64,000 nt of DNA from Trametes villosa. Lineage: Eukaryota > Basidiomycota > Agaricomycetes > Polyporales > Polyporaceae. Numbering within the stretch: the first letter of the stretch is position 1; every line of letters starts with the position of its first letter. The notes beneath the pieces are model-generated. The model saw only the letters and a list, made by a program, of their open reading frames with translations. It ran no database searches and had not been told where the DNA came from. This document shows, piece after piece, positions 28,203 through 37,484 of this stretch. The stretch lies in contig PUDQ02000023.1 in NCBI GenBank assembly GCA_002964805.2, positions 62,001 to 126,000 on the forward strand, written 5' to 3'. The translations under genes were made by a program, and so were the position numbers.

Positions 28203-28215
28203 CACGTGCCACGTG
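28203..28215. promoter_or_regulatory. Tandem CACGTG E-boxes in a bidirectional promoter
   Basis: CACGTG at 28203-28208 and again at 28210-28215, separated by one base, lies between the glyoxalase ATG (28020) and the plus-strand ATG at 28329. CACGTG is the core for bHLH factors (Cbf1/Pho4 type in fungi). A doubled site in a short divergent promoter is likely functional, but this is untested. Confidence 0.45.
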
Positions 28216-28328
28216 AACCATCCGGTGTCTCTCCCCCTCCCCTCTCTTCCGCTCTCTCACTCCTCTCTCTCCTCCCTATCGCCTCTCTTCTGAACATCCC
28301 TTCCGCTTAAGCTTGCTCTCAGGACAGG

Positions 28329-29124
28329 ATGCCCCCGACACGGACATCCCCCAGCAATTCGCCATACCGGCCGTCCTCACTGTCTAACATCCCCTTCAAG
28401 TTCCGCAGGAAGAGTCTCTCAGAAGACGAGCTCCCCCGCCCGGACGCTTTTCTACTCGTGCCTTCGCCTTCCCTCTCGCCCTCTCTCTCCATGTCTATGT
28501 CTTCCTCTCCGCCATCTTCTCCTACTGCTTGCACATCTCCTACCCGCCCCTCTCATCTTGACACAACCTATATCCGCCAGCCCTCGTCCCCCATCCGTCC
28601 CACCGCTCATCACGCCTACGGATATGCCTACAGTTATCCTCGCGGCGGCTCACACCCTCTGGGCTACGAGCCTGATCTCTTGTCTGCTGAGCCTGTCACC
28701 AAACCCTTCACCGCTAGATCCCATGCCTATGCCGTCGTACCCTCGGCTCGCGCTACTAGCTCTAGCTACTCTTCTCTATCACCTAGCGACTCGGATGGCC
28801 ATCATCCATTCTACTCGTCTTCGTCCGAAAGTGCTTTCCCTCATGGTATGTCCGTCTCTTCATGTCAAATGCGTGTATCATGCCGCCCCATCGGCCGCCT
28901 GGTTGTGAGACCGAACGTATGGCCTGGACGCCCGCTCTCGACCGTGCATTCGTGTCTCCCCCTCGGCTCTTCCTCGTCTTTCTGATCTCATCCATCCGTC
29001 ACCGGTCGACGTACTCCGCCTCGTTGCGCAGTATCGCGCTCGGATGATCGGATCGGATCAGCTCATGACCTTCCCCTCTCAACGCCTCCGACGTGATAGA
29101 CTTCACGCGCTCCGTTGCACTTGA
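28329..29124 (+). CDS. Uncharacterised Ser/Pro-rich protein
   Basis: Two exons, 28329-28845 and 28910-29124, give about 243 residues. The start MPPTRTSPSNSPYRPSSLS is followed by IPFKFRRKSLSEDELPRP and long Ser/Pro-rich sequence with Tyr/Gly patches, so most of the protein is disordered. The second exon encodes a more ordered, basic segment (PSPVDVLRLVAQYRARMIGS, then QRLRRDRLHALRCT) that looks helical and conserved in character. The RRKSLS sequence is a plausible basophilic-kinase site. I do not recognise the family. The intron (28846-28909) was set from GTATGT and a TGAG acceptor that keeps the helical frame open; without it the frame stops at 28985. Its divergent neighbour is glyoxalase I. 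Confidence 0.55.
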
Positions 29125-29504
29125 GCGTCTTCCCAGACCTTGTCGGTCAGGGCCCTAAGGCGCTATCCGGATTTACTGCGTATGAAACGCCAGTCTCTCG
29201 CGCGGTGATCTCTCCCTGTGCCCCGCATCCCGTCTTGATCCATGATGACCGCCCGCATACGCTCAGCGTCGCACCTCGGCATCTGTTCACGCGAGCAGTA
29301 TCTGCAAACCTTGCTCTCGCTCTAGCCAATACAAACCGGCTGCTCCAGCTTCCCTCTCGAATTGATCAGTCCGCCCGCCGTGGCATTCTCGGAGATGCCA
29401 TCCCGCGCCATCCTTATCAGCATCATTCGCCCACATTCCCCCCTCTTCCGCTCTCCTCCATCTCCCTCTGTCATATCCCCGAAGAGAAGCCACGATACTG
29501 ATCT
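29125..29504. other. Spacer between two uncharacterised genes
   Basis: About 0.38 kb. It probably holds the 3' UTR of the upstream gene and the promoter of the next. It may contain an unrecognised 5' exon of the following gene, because a CTTCCAG acceptor precedes the Asp-rich sequence at 29540. Confidence 0.45.
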
Positions 29505-32109
29505 ATGCTCCTGCGCTATCGTGCGTTTCTCCTTCCAGATGACGACGATGACTTTGAAGACGCCCACGGGTTCGCCCTCGATATGGACGGTATCTTGGGC
29601 GCTTCTTCCCCCTCCCGCCGCGTCTCGTTCACGACGTCGTCCGAGCGCGACAGGCCGTTCGTCCGCGCTCCCAAGCCCATCCCCAAGCCCATCGCCGTGA
29701 AGCCTCGGGCGAAGAAGGCTCCTGCGACAGTGACAGCAAGCCCGGTACTCACGACACCGGAGAATTCTCGTGCGCCCCTGGCCACGGCCGGGCGCGTGCC
29801 CGAGCGCGTGCCCGCGCTCTCACACGAGACGCCGCCCCGCCCGTCCACTCCGGTGCGCCCACGTAGGCGCTCGCGCTCGCCGTCTGTCCGTGCGCCGGTC
29901 GTGGTGGAGCAGGAGCAGGACGATACCCTACCCCCGTCTTCGCCGATCGCGACCCCGCTCTCTTCGCCGCTCTCATCCCCGGTTAAGGACGCAGAGGCAC
30001 GCGAGCAGGAGAGGGACTCTTCGCTGCCCCCGTCGTCGCCCATCCCTATCCCACCGTCGCCTGCTAGGGAAAGCGATCACGACATGGCTGTGGAATTTGA
30101 CTTGATGCCTTCACCGCCGTCGCCTACCTTGGATGCGCTCCGAATCACCTCGCGGGTTTCGGTTCTGGCTCTGCTCAATCCTATGCCTGATCCCAAGCCT
30201 GTAACACTGAAGACACTTTCTCCCGAGCCGGTTGTGTCTTACCAGGCATCGCGGGAAGGGTCGAACGCGCTGGTGACGGACGGAGACGTGACCCCGTTGG
30301 TGTTGGCCGAGGTGGAATCTGAGGCTTCCACTGTTGTAGAGGTCGTGGACGACGTTCCGGTGCGTCAACAGCGTCTATCTGGTGTGCAGAACGCTGACAG
30401 CGTTTACACGTACAGGAGCCTGCTGCTGTAGCGTCGTCTGTGCCTTCGCGCCTGCCGTCCTTGGCACTGTCTCGTGCCAGCACGCCCGACCTGTCCATGC
30501 CATGCGACATCCCCTCGTCCCCCCTCTCCTCCCCGCCGCGATCCGTGGCGGACGAACACGATGTGGCCATCGATATCGATGCTGATGTCGAGATCGAAGA
30601 CCAGCTGCCCCCTTCCTCACCGATCCGCGCTGTGTCCCCGATCCTCTCAGTCGGCCGCGCCCTGTCTCGCAGTCGCTCCGTATCCGTGCAACGCGACGAT
30701 GACGTCCGGGTGCCACCCCGGAAGAAGGCTCGTCTCGAGGACAACGCGGAGGCTTCCTCATCCCACGCTTCGCCTGAGCCTATGGTCGACGTCATGGCTG
30801 AGTCGAAGCAACCCCAGTCGTCAGACGCGTTCCCAGCAGAGAGCATGTCTGAGAGCAAGGCGGTGGTCGCGGAGGAACCCAGGCAGCGCGAGGCGTCTCC
30901 GGCGCCCAAAGAGCCGGAGGTGCGCCCGGTGCAGAAACCGACCCAGAAGAAGCGCCGCAGAGTCGTCGTCTGGTCGGACGACGAGTCGGAGGCGGACGCG
31001 CCTGCTCCCGCGCCGATTCCACAGCGGCCGCAAGCGCAGAAGCGGAAGGAGAAGGACGGCGAGCGGAAGAAGACGAAGAAGGCGCGCAAGTCGGACGCGG
31101 GCGTGGATCACGACGTCGAGAACGAGCCGCTCGAACGTCCTGCGCCGTCGAAGTCGAAGGCTTCGAGGCCGCCTGTGAAAGCGGGTGCGAGGTCTGCCGC
31201 GCCGACGAGTGCGACGAACATCACGTTCCCGAGCACTGCGATCCCGGCCGCCGCAAAATTCGCCCGCGCTAGCTCGCATACCAGCGAGTCTCGCGATGCG
31301 GAGACTGCAGAAGAATCTTCGTCGGAGCCCAAGGCCAAAACGCACGCCAAGTCGAAGCCTAAAGCCGACCGCCGACCGTCCGTCTCGCGGGACGAGTCCC
31401 CCGCCGCGCCCTCCCCGAAACGCGCACGCAAAGAGCAGGAAGAACAAGAGCAGGAACCGCCCGCGCCGCCGGCGTACACCCTCCCGCTGCCCGTGGGCGA
31501 GCTCGAGGGGATGCTGATCGAGACACTCGCCACCGCTCGCGCGTCCTCGCTCGCGACCTCGGCACTGTACGGCGTGCTCATGGCCGCGCGCCCCGCGTTG
31601 CGCGAGATGGCGCTGCCTGTCCTCGCTGGTTCGGACGCCGCGGAAGCACCCTCGCCCGCGCCTACGCCTGAGGAGGGCGAGAAGAAGGAGAAGGAGAAGG
31701 CGAAAGGGAGGAGGGGCGCGAAGGCGGACGCGGACGCGGCGAGTAAGCGTGCGTGGGTGCCTGCGCTGGAGGGCGTGCTCGAGGCCGGGTGGCGGCGGAG
31801 CGGCGTGTTCGGGAAGGTCGTCAACAGCGGCACGGTGAGTCTCCCCCTTCTTTCCCTCCTTACCCTCCAAGCACACGAGAATGGCAGGCTGATGCTTGTG
31901 CGGGGACGCAGGACATGGGGAACCAGGAGCTCGCGCTGGAGGCGCGCTGGTTCTACGACCCGGAGCGGGACGAGGACGGGGAGCGGGCGGGGCTGGTGCG
32001 GAGCATGATGCGCCGGCCGGGGAAGCGGAGCGAGACGAAGAAGGCGAAGCAGTACTATTGGCGGCCGCTCCCCAAGATCTCGCGCTGGGACCCCGAGGAC
32101 GAGCTGTAA
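29505..32109 (+). CDS. Uncharacterised nuclear-type protein with conserved C-terminal domain
   Basis: Three exons are read, with introns at about 30359-30415 and 31834-31911. The first ATG in frame is 29505, but a true 5' exon further upstream is possible because a good splice acceptor lies at 29532-29539. The first 650 residues are disordered: Pro/Ser/Arg-rich, with the motif LPPSSPI three times and many SP sites, and basic signals such as PPRKKARLED and TQKKRRRVV. The C-terminal 250 residues look folded, with helices around ETLATARASSLATSALYG and WVPALEGVLEAGWRRSG. The ending is striking: LEARWFYDPERDEDGERA, MMRRPGKRSETKKAKQYYW, RPLPKISRWDPEDEL. This end has the feel of a winged-helix or a basidiomycete-specific domain, but I cannot name it. 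Likely nuclear; function unknown. Confidence 0.7.
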
Positions 32110-33278
32110 GGAGGGGAAGGGGGCGCATGATAAGTTATGCGTATGTACGGTGTCTGGCCGTGTTGTGAGTTGAGGAGAGTTGAGGAGAGGGGGATGGTGT
32201 AGGTTGGGGACCCACTGGCTTCGATGTGTTGACCGTTCTCGGTTATTACTTAGTATTTTGTTTTGTTGTAATGTCATCTCTCCGGACTGTGATATACGTG
32301 TCCTCGCAAGAGATCTGGAGACCTGAAGCTGAAGCTCGATCGTTATGCGAGAATCAAGTCGTCTCATAATCGGATTCTCCACCATCGCAGGGACGTCACG
32401 TAGTGAACACAGCTCCTTGGAAGTTTCGGACAAGATCTGCGTATGTATCCTAACCACAAAGCAGTCCACAAGGAGACGTAGGCACAGGACAGTCCGAGGC
32501 AAACGAGCCAGACCAGAACGAACAGAATCCCATTCGTGCCGGAGCGGCCTAGCGTTCGAGGGGGCCCACCCACAGGACAAGCGAATACCAGGGAGAATGC
32601 AAGTCCACAAAAAATGCGAGTAGCTGTCGCCTATCGTGAGCTGGAGGCATCGTGGTCCTCACAATGCTTGGGATCCCGGAGACACGCCTCTGTCGGGTAG
32701 CGAGCGTAAACCGCCTGCCCGTGGCAATGAGGCCTTGAGGATCGAGGGTGGGTGGGACGTCTCTTGCGAGCTAGCTCCTCGAGCCCTAGGACCTAGCCGA
32801 GGCAAAGCCAGGTACCCGACTGCGCTACTGCTAGAACGAGCCTTTTCATCTGATATATTTGAACGAACTGTGAGCTATAAACATAGAAAGGAGCAGTAGA
32901 CTCGCTAGTGCTCACCGGACGGGGTGCATTGATGTTGCCCGTTTTAACATAGTGGAAAGGAAACAGCGGTCAGCAAGAGGTATTTATAATCATTTCTTAT
33001 CCATGATAAAAGCCTTCTGGGAGATAGAACGACGGCGATGTTGAGGTCGAGGCGTATGTGCCGTCCTCGTATACTTTGGCGGTTGCAGTCGAAGGCAGCT
33101 CGGCACCGCGAAAGGGAGTCTTTAATCCTCTTTAGATGGATGAGTAAGGCAGTTCAAAGTCCGATTACCTCCGTCGTCATACAGCCTGCGCCCTCGTCCT
33201 CGCCTAATCCGTCCTACTCATCCCGCCTGCCCTCCTCTCCCGCCAACCACCATCTACGCCCCACGCCCACTCACTACC
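32110..33278. other. Intergenic region upstream of the Ariadne gene
   Basis: About 1.17 kb with no supported gene. It contains the 3' flank of the previous gene and the promoter of the RBR ligase. AT-richer sequence lies at about 32230-32300 and 32940-33010. Confidence 0.55.
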
Positions 33279-35355
33279 ATGTCTTCCGATTACGAGGTCT
33301 CCGACGACGAGGGCGAGTACTACGAGTACGATGACGAGGATGAGGAGATGCTCGACGTCGAGGACGGTCAGTATTCGGGCACACGCCCCGGCTGTACCGC
33401 CCCATACCGGTATGCTGACCCTCATATGCTGCCACGCTAGGTTCTGCTTCGGAGATCGAGGTAGACGGGTTTGGAGGCGACTTCAAGGTCGGCGCCCGGA
33501 ACGAGCGCAAGATCTACGAGGTTGAGTATTCCGCCCTGAGTCAGCCGGAGGTGGAGAGGATCATGCAGGCAGACATAGACCATATCAGTAGTATCTTCGG
33601 CGTAGAGGTGCGTTCGTTGCTGCAAAGTCGATATTCCGCGGTGCCCAACGATGCTTCAACCCATCAGCCACCCACAGCCGCCCTCCTTCTACGACACATG
33701 ACCTGGAACAAGGAGAGGCTTATTGAGCGGTACATGGATAATGCGTCTGCGGTCGCCGTCGCGGCCGGCGTAGAGCTTCCGCCACCACCCAAGCCGTCGT
33801 CGAGCAAGCAGCCAGCGCCCGGGCCACAGCGCACCACCAGGCGCTCGCCTTCGGCGCCGAAGAGTCCCAAGGGCAAGCGGGCATCGCCCCCAATCGAGGA
33901 GCCGGCCCCGTTCGTGTGCCCCATCTGCTTCGACGACTCCCAGACGGACTTCCTTGCGCTCCTGTGCGACCACAAGTTCTGCGCGCTGTGCTGGAAGGAG
34001 TACATCGCGAGCAAGGTCCGCACGGAGGCGGAGTGCATGATCACCTGCATGGGCGAGGGCTGCAACGTCGCCGCGCCAGACCCGTTCGTGGACCGCGCGC
34101 TGGGCGAGGACCGCGAGACGTGGGGGCGCTACCAGGAGCTGCTCGTGCGCCAGTTCGTGTCGTGCATCGCGCACCTCAAGTTCTGCCCGTACCCGTCATG
34201 CACCTACACCGTGTCCTGCCCCGCGGCCGCGACCAAGTCGTCGCTCACGCAGATCGTGCCGATCGTGACGTGCGGCGCGTCGGCCACGCATGTGTTCTGC
34301 TTCGGGTGCCCGATCGACACGGACCACCGGCCGGTCGTGTGCGCGGTGGCGCGGATGTGGATGAAGAAATGCCAGGACGACAGCGAGACGGCGAACTGGA
34401 TCAAGAGCAACACGAAGGAGTGCAGCAAGTGCCAGAGCACGATAGAGAAGAACGGCGGCTGCAACCACATGACGTGCAAGAAGTGCAAGTACGAGTTCTG
34501 CTGGGTGTGCATGGGTAGGTCGCGTGAGTCGCCGGTCCGCCGATACAACACTCATATTTGGCATCATCATAGGGCCTTGGTCTGAGCACGGCACGTCGTG
34601 GTACTCGTGCAACCGGTACGACGAGAAGGCGAGCGTCGACGCCCGAGACGCACAGACGAAGAGCCGTGCTTCTCTAGAGCGATACCTTCATGTGAGTTAT
34701 CCTCGTGGGTGCCGCATACACAGGGATGGCTGCTAACAGACCACATAGTACTACAATCGTTGGGCAAACCACGAGCAGTCTGCGAAGCTGTCGATGGAGC
34801 TGTACACGAAGACGGAGAAGAAGATGGAGGAGATGCAGGTCACGTCCGAGCTGACCTGGATCCAGGTGCAGTTTATGAAGAAGGCGGTCGACGTCGTGCA
34901 CAAGTGCCGCATGACGCTCAAGTGGACGTACGCCATGGCGTACTACCTCGCGCTCGGGAACGAGAAGGAGCTCTTCGAGGACAACCAGCGGTGCGTGCCA
35001 CCATCCCTGCCTTCTCTGGCTATCCGGATATCGCGATATTCCAGCGGGCGCTGACGTGGCGTCCGCGCGTGCAGGGACCTGGAGCGCGCCGTCGAGGAGC
35101 TCTCCGAGCTGATCGAGGCTCCGATTGACCCGGAGACGATCATGACCCTCCGCCAGAAGGTGACCGACAAGACCGTGAGTACCTCCCCCTCGCGCGTGCA
35201 CGCTTCGAGGCCCAGCCGGCTGACGCGCTCGCACGCAGGTCTACGTCCAGAAGCGGAACGAGATCATGCTGGAGGACACCGCGAAGGGGTACCTAGAAGG
35301 CCGCTGGAGCTGGAACATGCCCGTAGAGGGCTTCGAAGACTCAGAGTCCGACTAG
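33279..35355 (+). CDS. RBR-type E3 ubiquitin ligase, Ariadne-1 (HHARI) family
   Basis: The start MSSDYEVSDDEGEYYEYDDE is the acidic N-terminus typical of Ariadne proteins; the stop is at 35353-35355. About seven exons give roughly 530 residues. Order: acidic region, UBA-like segment (YSALSQPEVERIMQADID), RING1 (CPICFDD, CDHKFCALCW), in-between-RING (FCPYPSC, VFCFGC, DTDHRPVVC), RING2/Rcat (TKECSKCQSTIEKNGGCNHM) and the Ariadne domain (SWYSCNRYDE, WIQVQFMKKAVDVV). The Cys in GGCNHM is the catalytic residue that takes ubiquitin from the E2 as a thioester. A linker rich in Pro/Ser/Lys, absent from the human protein, precedes RING1. Family members work with neddylated cullin-RING ligases and UbcH7-like E2s. 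The C-terminal end (GRWSWNMPVEGFEDSESD) is acidic, as expected. Confidence 0.95.
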
Positions 35356-36443
35356 TCGCGTGCGCTTCGGCCCTGCTCCCCTCCCCTCCCCATTCCCTCT
35401 GGACTCGGAACGGCTTCTTCTTCCCTGTATGTACGGTTACAGTTTACTCACCCGGCCTCCCTCGCTATCGTTCTCGTTCCCGCCTCCCCTCAGCACATCT
35501 CTCACGCCCCATCCCACTCCACGTACGCCTCCCATCTCCCACATCCCACATCCCGTATCCCATCCATCGTCTCGCCGCCCGCCGCTCCCGCTTGTCGATA
35601 TGTGTACTAGTCACCAGCCACCAGCCCCGCCACCGTCGCCGTTATATAGTCGCCGTCTATCGCAATGTACCACGTCCCACCCGCCCCGCTCGAACACACA
35701 ATGTAATCGGACTTGCTTCTTGTTCGTGTGCGCCGTGCGCCAGCTCCGAACTCCGCCACGAGCCAGCGTAAGAGAAAGCCTCGGGTTGAGCATCGTGCTA
35801 GTAGTTTGATTGAGAGCACACAGGTGAGATCACGAGCGTCGGGCAATCGTACATTCGGCGGTTCTCTCAGTCTGGGTCAAATAGATGTATTGTACACAAG
35901 GGTAGTACGTCGGGAGGGGGGTGCTCCTGCGCCGTAGTCTTCTCTCAGCGGAGGACGGATACCAGATCAGAGGGTGGCCCGATGAGTACAGGGCGGCCCA
36001 TAGTGGCGTGATCTGTTACCTCTTCGCTGAACGGGACCGCGGCGGGTGGGAGCAGGCACGGGGGGTCGTAAGTCATCAAGCAGGCGCGGCAGGGACAGGG
36101 ACAAGAACGAGCGTCGGGGGTGAGACGTGGAGATGGATACGAATGTGGGGTTTTCTGTTATTTCTGCTGCTGTAGGATATCGCGATCACGAGAGGGAGGA
36201 GGGGGAGCTACGCAAGTAGGTAGATATCTCCGCTTGGAGAGCAGGGGGGTGGTGAGGTCGAGAAAGGATACAACACGATTCCGGGACGCCACAGTAGTCC
36301 GATGGGTGGGAGATGGGATATGGAAGGTGGGAGCGGTAGGCAAAGGCAAAGAAAAGAAGAAAAGGAGAAGCTCGATGCGAGTGCATAGCGGGGGGTGGCC
36401 GCAGGCGCGGCCGAAAATGCTACGCGGGGCACGCCCGGTGAGA
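35356..36443. other. Convergent 3' region after the Ariadne gene
   Basis: About 1.1 kb between converging genes. It holds pyrimidine-rich sequence (35380-35600) and purine-rich sequence (about 36180-36370). No gene could be supported. Confidence 0.55.
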
Positions 36444-37484
36444 TCAAGCCTTCTCCTTCTCCTCGGTGGTGGCGGGGACGGGCACGGCCTCGGACCCGGC
36501 GAGGACGGTGTACTGCGGGGGCGGGACGAGGAGCTCGGCCTCGTCGTCGAACACGACGTCGTACCCGTCCTCGCTGCTATCCTCCGAGGACGGCCCGCGG
36601 ATCGCGCGGGCGGTGAGGAGCACCATGACCCACATCATGCGCAGGAGCACGCCGATGCCGCATCCTGCGATACAGATGGGATTTGTGTCAGCACGTGCAC
36701 GGGCAGAGGGTAAGAGGCAGGGGGCGCAGCGGGAGTGGCGCTCGTAGGGAGAAGAGGTTGTGCGGACTTACCGAGGACGAAGGCGACGGCGCGGCCCTCC
36801 CAGGGGCCGAGGGCCATGAGGGCGTGGTGGACACGGCGCAGGAAGGAGCCGTGGTGACGGTGGAAGCGGTGGATGCGGTGGTGCGGCGGCGCCTGGAGGC
36901 CCATCCAGCCGTCCCTCCCGCCGTCCTCCAGCGCGAACGCGGGGCGCACGGGCGTGCCCACGAACGGCAGGATCGGCGCGCTGTCCGCCAACGCGCGGAA
37001 GCGGTCGCCGGGGATCATGACCGCGGCGGGGACGGGCTGGGAGTGCGGGACGTGCATGGGCTCGCCGTTAACGGGAGTGCTCGTGCGCGGGCCGTCGAGG
37101 GCGACGGGCTCGAGGCCCTCGAGCCCGAACATGGCGCGGAAGCGGTTCGTCGCTTCGATCGCCTTGGCGCGCATGGACGTGCGGCACGGGGCGCGGCCGC
37201 TGCCGGGGGGCGGGTGGGCGACGGTGAGGGCGTCGAGCTCGGACTGGAGGGCGCCGAGGGCGCCGACGGGGAGGGGCGGGAGCGCTTGGTGGGCTACATA
37301 GTGGCTGTTCGAGGAGACCTCTTGGTGCGTGGTGATGACGACTCGGATGGGGGCCGAGGCGACTGTGGGTGTGGCAATGGGTGTGGCGGGTGAGGGGCTG
37401 CTGCTGTGGGCGTGAGCGGGAGAGGGGCGGCGTACCGAGACTTGCGCCCAGGAGGACGAGCGCGGACAGCGCGGTTGTTCTCAT
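36444..37484 (-). CDS. Uncharacterised single-pass membrane protein with signal peptide
   Basis: Three exons on the minus strand run from ATG 37482-37484 to TGA 36444-36446. Splicing the first intron (from CTCG/GTACGC to the CCACAG before 37378) gives MRTTALSALVLLGASLGVAS, followed by APIRVVITTHQEVSS. This is a clear signal peptide with a likely cut after VASA. The lumenal or extracellular part contains CRTSMRAKAIEATNRFRAMF and an internal His-rich stretch (HHRIHRFHRHHGSF). A membrane segment follows around WEGRAVAFVLG and CGIGVLLRMMWVMVLLTARA, then an acidic cytosolic tail ending TTEEKEKA. The topology is type I. The pattern is familiar from unnamed Agaricomycete proteins, but I know of no function. 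Histidines next to the membrane might bind metal, which is speculation. Confidence 0.75.

Noticed and set aside
30821..32610. Long minus-strand frames (435 and 500 codons)
   Set aside because: They mirror the uncharacterised plus-strand gene at 29505-32109, whose conserved ending and splice signals are convincing.
32345..32899. Possible small genes or tRNA before the Ariadne gene
   Set aside because: Short frames lack motifs and I could not fold a cloverleaf with a proper T-arm.
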